Positions 49,001 to 55,947 of a stretch of DNA of 64,000 nt are shown in pieces; the first letter of the stretch is position 1, and each line of letters opens with the position of its first letter. The stretch lies in NCBI RefSeq assembly GCF_002260525.1, contig NZ_MRYI01000007.1:62001-126000 (forward strand), written 5' to 3'. The notes under the pieces are model-generated. The model was not told where the DNA came from and searched no databases. It saw only the letters and a list, made by a program, of their open reading frames with translations. Source of the DNA: Hahella sp. CCB-MM4 (lineage in GTDB: Bacteria; Pseudomonadota; Gammaproteobacteria; Pseudomonadales; Oleiphilaceae). Made by a program: the position numbers and the translations under genes.

Positions 49001-51387
49001 GTGTGGCAGCGCTGGATTATGCCGCGATGCAACACTCTCTGACTAAAAGCAAGGTGGGGAAAGTCGCTGAAAAATACTGGACCCGGAAGCTTGAAAGTAT
49101 CTTTTCAAATGCCCCCAGGGCTTCGCTTCCTGCGCACAGTAAATCCAAGAACACTTTAAGTGCTGAACTGGATGATCTGGACAAGCTGATTACCTCCGCA
49201 GGCGAACAGCGGGTAGGTCTGGATGTATTGATCATCCAGGCTCTCAGAACGGTGCTGCCGCAAGTCGTCGGTGTGGAAGGTTCGCCGTTACTGGTCGTGG
49301 AATATATACATCGCCAATTCCAGAAAGAGTGGGCTGATTCCCTGGGAGATTTCAGTACCTTTGGAGTACTACCGGGGCAGTCGATGTCCTGTGCCCAAGT
49401 GCAGCAAATGCTGGAACGGGACAGGGCAAACAGTTTCTGTAATCTGTTTACCTGTCTGCCGGCTGCGGTGAAGTCTGACAACGGAGTGTTCCCACTGGTA
49501 TTTACCAATGCTTTGAATGCAGAGCTGGTCAGCACCTCCGAAAACCCCTGCGTTTACTGTAACTCCAACACTCAGGGAGTGGTGCTTGACTGTTTTGTCT
49601 ACCGCCGCGGAAACCGCTTATGTGTGGAATGGACCTATCCGTTGGACAGTGATTTCGCGGGGGCTGCGCCCCGGCTGTTCAAGCAGTTTACGACCCTGAT
49701 CAAAGCGGAAACCCATAAGGCTGAAGTAGGCGGCTTGCCTGCCAAACTTCTTTCCAATTCGGCCGCACCAGTCAAATCTGACAATGCAGATCCCCGTGAT
49801 CTGTTGCAGGCACTCAACCAGACCAGGACAGACTTCAGTCGTGACAAAACCATGGTCAGCATATTTGATGAAGCTGCGCTGCGGGGACCACTGAATCTGG
49901 CAACGATTGATGAGGATCAGGCGTTTACCTACCGCCAGTTACAGTATTTAAGTTGCTGTTATGCGCAATACCTCCGGACTGAGTGCCGGGTATCCGCCGG
50001 TGATGTGGTGGCGGTCAAAATGCGGCGCTCAGGTCATATGCTGGCGGTTCTCTATGGGATTCTGCGGTTAGGCGCGGTGTTTGTTCCCCTGAACGATAAC
50101 GATCCCACGGACAGGCAGGAAAAGGTTCTGCTGCGGGCCAGGGCGGTCCTGCTGATCGGAGATCGTTCGTTGATTGAGCCTTTTAGCTGTCCCGGTACAC
50201 AAAAGCTGGCCACGGAATCATTTCTGAAATGGGACGATCTGGATAACGATTTTGACATCATTGACCACTCCCAGGCCGATGAGTTGGCCTATGTCATATT
50301 TACCAGTGGCAGTACCGGAGAGCCCAAAGGGGTTATGGTTAAACATCGTCCCGTCATTAATCTGGTTGAATGGATGGAGAAGGAGTACCGGTTTGATCAT
50401 ACGGACCGGGTTCTCTGGGTAAACGCGGTAGGTTTTGATCTTTCCATATTCGATATATTCGGATTCCTGGCATACGGGGCCAGCATTCGCGTGATTTCCA
50501 ATGAACAGCGAAAAGACGCGCTGGTGGTCAAGAAAATACTGTGTAGTGAGCCTATTACGTTCTGGAATTCAGCACCGGCGTATCTTCAGATGATCGCCCC
50601 GTTTCTGATGAAGAAGGACACTGCCGGCCAGTTGAGGCTCAGGTTGATCTTCCTCAGTGGAGACTGGATTCCCCTGAGTCTCGCTGACCAGATTCTGAGT
50701 TATCTGCCTGAGACCCAACTGGTGTCATTGGGCGGCGCCACTGAAGCGACAGTGTGGTCGAACTATTTCAATGTACAGACGATAGACCCCGACTGGGACA
50801 GCATTCCATACGGTAAACCGATTCAGAATTCCCGCTACTACATACTCAACGATGACGGCGAGCCATGTGGTATCAACGAAAAGGGCAGGCTGTTTATTGC
50901 CGGCGAGTGCCTGAGTGAAGGCTATATCAATGCGGAAGACCTGACGTCAAAAGCCTTTGTGCGGGATCCTTTTTGGCCTGGGGATAATCTTCGGATGTAC
51001 GACACCGGTGATATGGCGCGTTACTTTGCAGACGGCAACATCGAGTTCCTGGGCCGTGCCGATACCCAGGTCAAGGTCAGGGGCTACCGCGTGGAGCTGG
51101 GTGAAATCGCGGCGGTCATGTCCACGCTCGGATTTATTGATCCTGTGGTTCTGGTGGACAACCACAATCCGTCATCCGCGCTGCTGATCGCCTTCTGCCT
51201 GGGGACTTCCGATAACGGTTCACAGGTGTTATCTCAGCATATGGAACTGCTCAGGAAGAAACTTCCTGAATACATGGTTCCCAATCAGGTGGTCCTGATT
51301 GATCAATATCCGGTCACAGAAAACGGAAAAGTCGATAGGAAAGCATTGCTTGCCGAGCTAAGGAAGACTAAGGAGAAAGTATCATGA
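43054..51387 (+). CDS. Hybrid NRPS/trans-AT PKS 1: A-T-KS-ACP-Cy-Cy*-A(Cys)
   Basis: A 2777-residue megasynthase. A1 (about 20-505; MYTSGSTNKPKG at 163) has Met where amino-acid-activating domains have Asp235 (VMPSMWE), so its substrate is probably not an alpha-amino acid. T1 has GFDSV, Ser565. KS1 (about 650-1076) is intact: DTACSSS Cys822, His957 (HGTGT), His996. No AT follows; an ACP has GLDSL, Ser1294. Cy1 (about 1350-1780) has DASIID at 1491-1496, the DxxxxD of heterocyclization domains. Cy2 (about 1805-2235) has KCLYFD at 1944-1949: first Asp is Lys. A2 (about 2270-2777; FDLSIFDIFG at 2461) reads close to the Cys code (D-L-F-N-L-S-L-V-W). The protein ends at A2; its carrier is on the next protein. 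The TGA overlaps the next ATG. Confidence 0.93.
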   Translation: MEKVRIGLESKNYYLTSVPRLFDKACRQHAENPAVIWGEDGEQSMTFGQLHSLVGKIVAALDELHLQKGDHIGVHCSKGPLLVASIIALWHIELVYVPIEKSLPAEYRRSLAESADVSAILHDGDASAVFSGERLISYDRITSYDEKRDLVLDGSSLNRPAILMYTSGSTNKPKGVVHSQRQVLNRLVWMWNEYSSYRDDVASSRSLMSVMPSMWELLGGLLLGLPTVMIPPALLQSPAALLEYLAKHGISWITITPSILRLLLKHQTTQEPVRGICLRRVTIGGEILRDSDVTGFHSVFPEALLLEDYGATEVNTIGFGERAPGQLHWFKSIGNVQVEVRDDELGLVKDGEEGEICVCGHSLALYYHQLPDITAQQFVELDNDTVNGHRFYRTGDYGYRDQQGRFILKGRRDNKVKINGQTVELSAVEALLSENSAVREVIVTHRVTSEGRGQLIAWYTENSGSEVSPRELKSDLRAKAPASMVPHQIIRLDQLPKLANGKIDRRALAERPLDQISVEPETPAASRLYAEQVQSVIVSTAQSILERELGRDEFNDDWNDLGFDSVTLVELKETLAAQQGWPLDIADFFNHPSIHELCAQLTSRGLSESTAVRNDRSSNASDSLVAVDRGVTVDSAVTDGGSVTGNRRAETDDIAVIGMAGEFPGAESIQALWKLVVNSEGSIGEIPSDRWSLDQFYDADGSRADRSSSKWGGFLSDPFSFDESRYGVTPNDAFYLDPQHRLCLRTVRQVMQDAGYCRKDLAGQSVGVFIGARQPEYPEMLKQAGKYSGAAAFLGSDNALMAGRISHLLGIHGPSLVLDTACSSSMVALHMACSSIRQGESTMAFAGGISLTFDSGFYVNTSGLGVFSPTGKCTPFDDEANGFVHGEGVAFVLLKRLSDAVADGDQIYGVIKGSAVNHDGRSNSVTAPNGDSQAALLRDMLKKSGVNPETIGYVETHGTGTKLGDPIEAGALLQVFDSPQRDRKCAIGSIKANIGHLTAAAGVTSLIKTLYALKQGVLPPQKNYSSLNRHINPVFSDTFQVPTHAQPWTQSLRRACVSSFGLSGTNGACVVESWHQGQNKQKVLTGRRVNESAWIVCITAGNPESLTHYLTSLLNHLEHSEDSFDSVVFTLAHREIEPYGWIFAVSSIGTLKAAIRSARERSGNLDKGIHLLGEHSAALESAVRQLPIHGNSGIQDQFRGKALRKVTLPVSRDFGQRYRPEIPAGSQGVNLDETRPLQSSHSRPDAVTLEACDQGNVIDVDIEVALSKIFRQMIGIEYDSSLSHESIADHGLDSLKALSLKKAVQDQFDLDIELSDLMGGMSFGELADLVKSADRTSPQASSDSHADQQLQVSDITPGMEWPLTDLQTSNLVSKLSGKGMEAIGSCVYMEFAFPSLSVERLEKAWNRLVALHPMLRVRIKRNGKQVLAEEGTGYKIKFKPLHLTGEDVESHLDQVYDSMTRRVYAVDSYPLYEIYVSLINADSGIVHMHMDASIIDAHSAQLLLRQWYALYQDEHHVPDLPQISFFDFLNYQVKDKATEGYQKALSYWTDKLNGDWLPAVLPEEPAIKSSPDEGSAKARSAHNSAEDQRRVSSFLRLHKPLSSETVRRIRGLLKASGVAISSGLFAVFLDWLSRYQREKPFAVSMTLKNRPPIHPDIDKVVGPFTSSSVYIAEARKGGTFPDFAKAVQSNLYRDLEHSQVSNVAAMRNSHRSNPVSIVYSGLQRNPAEPSLINDVNEELGMTSGVKLHCHIIENGEEVSLDWDIDQRYLSAELAKQLMTELAEYFEWLCASEDFTNKDRAPEVSGPVISAPLTSTPLTALMQSYVTQGLMKPESLPSYVIRTYEVSSLNIHRLSAVLKELGDRHAIFTTLINPKGQSCFQGSSASYPLFRINWAGRRPENLESACREVEQRLVSEMSKSRNQWPGYFIGLMEYGGRYFLQFLFKCLYFDGLSTLKFPDELISAYESESMGITDIDTTQTDVSRVAALDYAAMQHSLTKSKVGKVAEKYWTRKLESIFSNAPRASLPAHSKSKNTLSAELDDLDKLITSAGEQRVGLDVLIIQALRTVLPQVVGVEGSPLLVVEYIHRQFQKEWADSLGDFSTFGVLPGQSMSCAQVQQMLERDRANSFCNLFTCLPAAVKSDNGVFPLVFTNALNAELVSTSENPCVYCNSNTQGVVLDCFVYRRGNRLCVEWTYPLDSDFAGAAPRLFKQFTTLIKAETHKAEVGGLPAKLLSNSAAPVKSDNADPRDLLQALNQTRTDFSRDKTMVSIFDEAALRGPLNLATIDEDQAFTYRQLQYLSCCYAQYLRTECRVSAGDVVAVKMRRSGHMLAVLYGILRLGAVFVPLNDNDPTDRQEKVLLRARAVLLIGDRSLIEPFSCPGTQKLATESFLKWDDLDNDFDIIDHSQADELAYVIFTSGSTGEPKGVMVKHRPVINLVEWMEKEYRFDHTDRVLWVNAVGFDLSIFDIFGFLAYGASIRVISNEQRKDALVVKKILCSEPITFWNSAPAYLQMIAPFLMKKDTAGQLRLRLIFLSGDWIPLSLADQILSYLPETQLVSLGGATEATVWSNYFNVQTIDPDWDSIPYGKPIQNSRYYILNDDGEPCGINEKGRLFIAGECLSEGYINAEDLTSKAFVRDPFWPGDNLRMYDTGDMARYFADGNIEFLGRADTQVKVRGYRVELGEIAAVMSTLGFIDPVVLVDNHNPSSALLIAFCLGTSDNGSQVLSQHMELLRKKLPEYMVPNQVVLIDQYPVTENGKVDRKALLAELRKTKEKVS
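44932..44985 (+). repeat. 18-bp tandem repeat in the T1-KS1 linker, three copies
   Basis: Units at 44932, 44950 and 44968 encode VDRGVT, VDSAVT and DGGSVT in the linker between carrier and ketosynthase. Confidence 0.8.
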
Positions 51388-54300
51388 CGGGCAAGTCCAG
51401 TCTGCATGCACAGCGATTACAGGAACTAAGAACAGAAATTCGTGATGCGGTTTCAGACATCGCGGAGATCCCTCAAAGCCAGATCGAGGACGACATCGGA
51501 TTAGGTCAGCTGGGTTTTAATTCGCTCCACTATACCATTCTGAGTGCGCAGCTGGGGGACATGCTCAATCGTGAAGTCAGCCCAACGTCGCTGTTTGACC
51601 TGCCGACACTGAACCACCTGGTGGATTTTGTCGCAAAAGAATTGCCTGAGAATTCAGAACCGTCGGCTGATGGCAATACGATCGGGTCCTCTGTTGAAAA
51701 TTTCCAAGCAGACCACTGGGCGCAACGAGAAGAGGTGATTCCACGTCTCTCAGAGCAGCATGACGCCGCGGAACATCTTGGAGCATCCGGAAAGCAAAGC
51801 TACAAAGATGCTCTGGCCATTGTCGGTATTCATTGCCGCATGCCCAAAGCCGGCAACCTGGATGAATTCTGGGCCAACCTGGCACAGGGGAAAGACTGCG
51901 TTGAAGAGGTTCCTGAAAGCCGCTGGAACTGGGAACAGATCTACGGTCGCGACGGCAATACCACCTATGCGAATGAAGGCGGATTTTTAGAAGACATTGA
52001 CCAGTTTGATGCGGGATTTTTCAGACTGTCGCCGCGGGAAGCGGAGCTTATGGATCCCAAGCAGCGGCTGCTGCTTCAGGGCGTATGGCATACGCTGGAG
52101 GATGCGGGCTATCGGCCCTCAGAACTCAAGGGGAGCGATGTGGGCGTGTTTATCGGCTCTACAGGCGATGAATATGCCAACCTCTTGATCCAGGCCAGAC
52201 ACAAAGTCGACAGCTTCACTCTGACGGGTACCGGCCGGGCCTTTATCAGTAATCGGGTGAGTTACTTTTTTGATTGGAGCGGACCCAGTGAGGTTATCGA
52301 CACCACCTGTTCAAGCTCCCTGGTAGCACTCCATAGTGCACAGCGGGCGATCAATAACGGTGATTGCTCGGCGGCTATTGTGGGAGGTATCAGCCTGCTG
52401 ATGGATCCGTATCCTCAGATCAGTCTATCCAAGGTCAATGTGCTGGCGGATGACTGTCGTTGTAAAACCTTTGACTCCCGGGCCAACGGCTATGTGAGAA
52501 GTGAAGGATTGGGCCTGGTGATGGTCAAGCCGTATGCCAAAGCGATCGAGGATAATGACCACATTTATGCGGTTATCCGGGGCTCGGCGGTCAATCACGG
52601 CGGACACTCGTCAGCATTGACGGCCCCCAATTCAAGAGCCCAGTCAGCGCTGATTCAAAAAGCCTTCCGGGACTATCAGGTAGAGCTTGACGGACTTGGT
52701 TATTGCGAAGCCCATGGAACCGGAACCCAACTTGGGGATCCGATTGAAATTGAAGGCCTGAAAAATGCCATTGCCGGTATCGCCGGTGAGCAGGGGCTGA
52801 CAGCGCTTCCTCCACAAAGTGTTTCTGTGGGTTCGGCGAAAACCAGTATCGGCCATTGTGAGGCAGCTGCAGGCATTGCCGGGCTATTGAAGGTGGTGAT
52901 GTGCCTGAGGAATCAGTCGATTCCACCTGTCGTTCATCTCAATACGGTAAATGACAAAATTAAGCTGGAAGGCAGTCCGCTGTATCTCTCCAGAACAAAC
53001 CAATCCTGGAGCGTCACATCCACACAAAATGCGGCGAGAAAGGCGACGGTCAGTGCATTTGGATTTGGTGGTGTTAATGCCCATGTGATCGCCCAGGAAT
53101 TCAATGATTTACGACTCGGCGCTCGAGCCAGAACGCTGGTTCTGCCGGTCGCAGCCAGGGACAGAGAGCAGTTGGTTCAATATGTACGACTCGTTCGCGA
53201 TGCGGTCGCCGGGGCGGATGAGAACAGGTTGGCGGACTTGCTCTACACCTTCCAGACGGGTCGCGAACAGTTAAACGAAAAAGTCGTATTCATTGCCGGT
53301 GAAAAGAATACGCTGCTCGACTCGATGGACGGTTTCTGCCGAGGAAGCCAAAGCTTCCTGATTACAGGGGGAGTCCGGGGATATGAGCAGTCCATATACG
53401 GAGACTGGAGCTGCTTTGAGAAGCGTGAAGTCACCCTGGCGGTCGAAGGGTGGTTGGAGAAGGGAGTGTCCGAATGGAATCGTCTATATGACGGTCAACC
53501 CAAACGTATTCCTGCACCGGTCTACCCGTTCGCCAGACAGAGTTATCTCCCGAAATCGCTGGTAGAGTCCTCCTACAATAAAGTCGGTTATTTCCTCGAC
53601 AAGCTGGAAGATCATCGATATCAGATCCTGCTCACGACTCAATACGAGTACGTCCGGGATCATGTGGTGAACGGAGAGAGGATTCTCCCCTCTGCCGCCT
53701 ATATTTCCTTTATGGAGGATATTGCTTACAGCCAGTTGGGTATCCGGGGAGCGTTATGCGTATCCAATATTGTCTGGTCCCAGCCTGTACGTTTCACTTC
53801 GCGTTTTCCCGTTGCGATTAACTTTGAGGTTGAAAGCCTGGATAACGGTGACTGGAACATTATCTGTTACACCTTCCAGGATGAGGCAAGAGTTGAGCAT
53901 TGCGCCGCGCGGATTAAACGCCACTCTGGTGATCTATCATCAGAGAAGCTCTCCGACGGAACCCGGCAGTTCAAAGCCGCCCGGTCAGAAGACGAGATAT
54001 ACCGCCAGCTCGCTGATATCGGCCTGACGTTTGGAGACAGTTTAAAGACCGTTAAACAAATCTGGTACTCGGAACATGAAGCGCTAAGCCAGATCCGGGT
54101 CGAGGCCGATAAGACTGTGGGCCAATCGGAACCTGCGCTGAAAGTTGAGGCAGTGGATGCCATATTCCAAACCGCTATCCTGCACCAGTGTTGTACGTCC
54201 AATCAGGGGGAGTTGAGCATCCCATTCTCTGTTAACCGCCTGGTGATTCATGGACGTATGGAGGAGGACATGTATGTCCGCGCCATCAGCCAGAATCAAG

Positions 54301-55925
54301 GGACCGGGAACACACAGAAGAACAGCAATACACAAAAGTACGACCTGCTGGTATTCGATCCGGCTGGTGTCCTGTTGATGGAAATCAGGGGGTCTATAGG
54401 ATTACCCACCCGTCCGGAAAAAGGAAGCAAGCGCAATACATCCTCATCGCAGGCAACTCGTTTCATTGAACGCTGGAGATCAGTCGATATACCGGCAACC
54501 GGCGAACCGGCATTTTCGGGCCATCTGTGTATCGGGTTTCATCCCGGTATTAAAGAGCAGCGCTTTGCTTCGATGCTGAACGCTGAGCTGATTGATGCCC
54601 AACAGCTGGATGCTGATAGCCGGGACGCCTCCGTGACGGTTCTGTCTGAACGTCTTTCTGACCTTCTATCCAGCCATCCGTCTGGATCAGGCGAGGCTGT
54701 TAAACCTGTACTTAACATTGTGGTGGATGCAGGAAGTCTTTCTTTTGAACAAGCACTTAGCTGGCACAGGAACGTTTATTTCTGGGTCCAGAAATGGATC
54801 AGGTCCCGGGTAACACCAGCGTTGTCCATGAACATTGTCGTGTTGCATGAAACTCCTAATGAAGTCTCCACTTTATTGTCAGCGATGGACGCGTTCGGGA
54901 AAGCGGTGACTCATGAGTTTCCCAGAATGCCGGTAAGGACTGTCATTATTCAGTCTGACGCGGAACATGACGCACCAGGAACCACCTATGACCTCCGGCG
55001 CGAGATGGAATTTATATCCCGTCAAGCGGCTGCGGGATCGTTCAGGATAACCACTGACAGCCGTCATCTGGAAACCCTGTACCTGGAGACCGTTGGGGAC
55101 ATCAGTGTGGAAAGCGGGGATTGGCAGGTCGACCCTTCCAAAATTTATCTGGTGACTGGAGGCATGGGGCGGGTAGGTCGCTTTGTCGCCTCTTATCTTT
55201 CTTCTCTGGGAGCCAAAGTACTGCTGATGGGGAGAAGCCCGATTGCGACATTGTCTGCTGATCATCAGCGTCTGCTCCGCGAGCAGGCAGGGAATTGGGA
55301 GTATCAGCAGGTTGATGTATCCGACAGGGATTCGATGATGCAGACAGTGGCTTATGCCAGAAATAAATATGGTGCCATCGGTGGCGTCATTCACTGCGCA
55401 GGATCTCCCCCCAATGCTTTGCTGATAAACAAAACCGAAAAGGACTATGAACGCATAACCCTGGGGAAAATTGCCGGTGCCTATTATCTGGATGAAGCGA
55501 CCAGAACCGACGATCTGAGTGTGTTCCTTGTGTGTTCTTCTCTGGTTTCCATTACCGGTCACGTTGGTTGCACCGACTATGCGTTTGCAAACCGTGCATT
55601 GGAGCGCTTCACAGAATTCCGCACATCTCTCTTTAACCAGGGGCGACGTCATGGAAAAAGCGTCTGTGTGGCCTGGCCCGCCTGGAGAGGTGGTATGGAT
55701 ATCTCAGAAAAGGAGCTGGCATTTATCGGGCAGAAAGGCTTTATCCCGTTGGATGACAACCAGGCATTAAACACCATCAAGAGTGTTGTAAAGCATGCCG
55801 GTGTCACTAAGCAGGGGGATACCGGAATCAGTTTTATTGCCAGCGGGAATAAGCGCCTGTACGAGCCGTTCTTGCACTCACTATATCTGTCAGACCAAAA
55901 CATAACATTAAAATCAATAGCTTAG
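51384..55925 (+). CDS. Trans-AT PKS 2: T-KS-DH-KR
   Basis: A 1513-residue PKS. The N-terminal carrier has GFNSL with Ser47 (Asn instead of the usual Asp) and must serve the Cys-activating A domain at the end of the preceding protein. KS2 (about 142-570): DTTCSSS Cys309, His444, His491. A post-KS linker with LLYTFQTGREQLNEKVVF replaces any AT. DH (about 735-1010): HVVNGERILP with His760 and DAIFQ with Asp925. KR (about 1250-1430): GGMGRVG at 1259 and Tyr1399 in the SSx12Y pattern. No carrier follows; it is at the start of the next protein. The start overlaps the previous stop after AAGGAG. Confidence 0.93.
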   Translation: MTGKSSLHAQRLQELRTEIRDAVSDIAEIPQSQIEDDIGLGQLGFNSLHYTILSAQLGDMLNREVSPTSLFDLPTLNHLVDFVAKELPENSEPSADGNTIGSSVENFQADHWAQREEVIPRLSEQHDAAEHLGASGKQSYKDALAIVGIHCRMPKAGNLDEFWANLAQGKDCVEEVPESRWNWEQIYGRDGNTTYANEGGFLEDIDQFDAGFFRLSPREAELMDPKQRLLLQGVWHTLEDAGYRPSELKGSDVGVFIGSTGDEYANLLIQARHKVDSFTLTGTGRAFISNRVSYFFDWSGPSEVIDTTCSSSLVALHSAQRAINNGDCSAAIVGGISLLMDPYPQISLSKVNVLADDCRCKTFDSRANGYVRSEGLGLVMVKPYAKAIEDNDHIYAVIRGSAVNHGGHSSALTAPNSRAQSALIQKAFRDYQVELDGLGYCEAHGTGTQLGDPIEIEGLKNAIAGIAGEQGLTALPPQSVSVGSAKTSIGHCEAAAGIAGLLKVVMCLRNQSIPPVVHLNTVNDKIKLEGSPLYLSRTNQSWSVTSTQNAARKATVSAFGFGGVNAHVIAQEFNDLRLGARARTLVLPVAARDREQLVQYVRLVRDAVAGADENRLADLLYTFQTGREQLNEKVVFIAGEKNTLLDSMDGFCRGSQSFLITGGVRGYEQSIYGDWSCFEKREVTLAVEGWLEKGVSEWNRLYDGQPKRIPAPVYPFARQSYLPKSLVESSYNKVGYFLDKLEDHRYQILLTTQYEYVRDHVVNGERILPSAAYISFMEDIAYSQLGIRGALCVSNIVWSQPVRFTSRFPVAINFEVESLDNGDWNIICYTFQDEARVEHCAARIKRHSGDLSSEKLSDGTRQFKAARSEDEIYRQLADIGLTFGDSLKTVKQIWYSEHEALSQIRVEADKTVGQSEPALKVEAVDAIFQTAILHQCCTSNQGELSIPFSVNRLVIHGRMEEDMYVRAISQNQGTGNTQKNSNTQKYDLLVFDPAGVLLMEIRGSIGLPTRPEKGSKRNTSSSQATRFIERWRSVDIPATGEPAFSGHLCIGFHPGIKEQRFASMLNAELIDAQQLDADSRDASVTVLSERLSDLLSSHPSGSGEAVKPVLNIVVDAGSLSFEQALSWHRNVYFWVQKWIRSRVTPALSMNIVVLHETPNEVSTLLSAMDAFGKAVTHEFPRMPVRTVIIQSDAEHDAPGTTYDLRREMEFISRQAAAGSFRITTDSRHLETLYLETVGDISVESGDWQVDPSKIYLVTGGMGRVGRFVASYLSSLGAKVLLMGRSPIATLSADHQRLLREQAGNWEYQQVDVSDRDSMMQTVAYARNKYGAIGGVIHCAGSPPNALLINKTEKDYERITLGKIAGAYYLDEATRTDDLSVFLVCSSLVSITGHVGCTDYAFANRALERFTEFRTSLFNQGRRHGKSVCVAWPAWRGGMDISEKELAFIGQKGFIPLDDNQALNTIKSVVKHAGVTKQGDTGISFIASGNKRLYEPFLHSLYLSDQNITLKSIA

Positions 55926-55947
55926 GATAAGAGGGAAGCCCTAAACA

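Noticed and set aside
54879-55652. 257-codon minus-strand frame
   Set aside because: Antisense to the KR region of the second PKS, where the Rossmann and Ser/Tyr motifs are clear on the plus strand.
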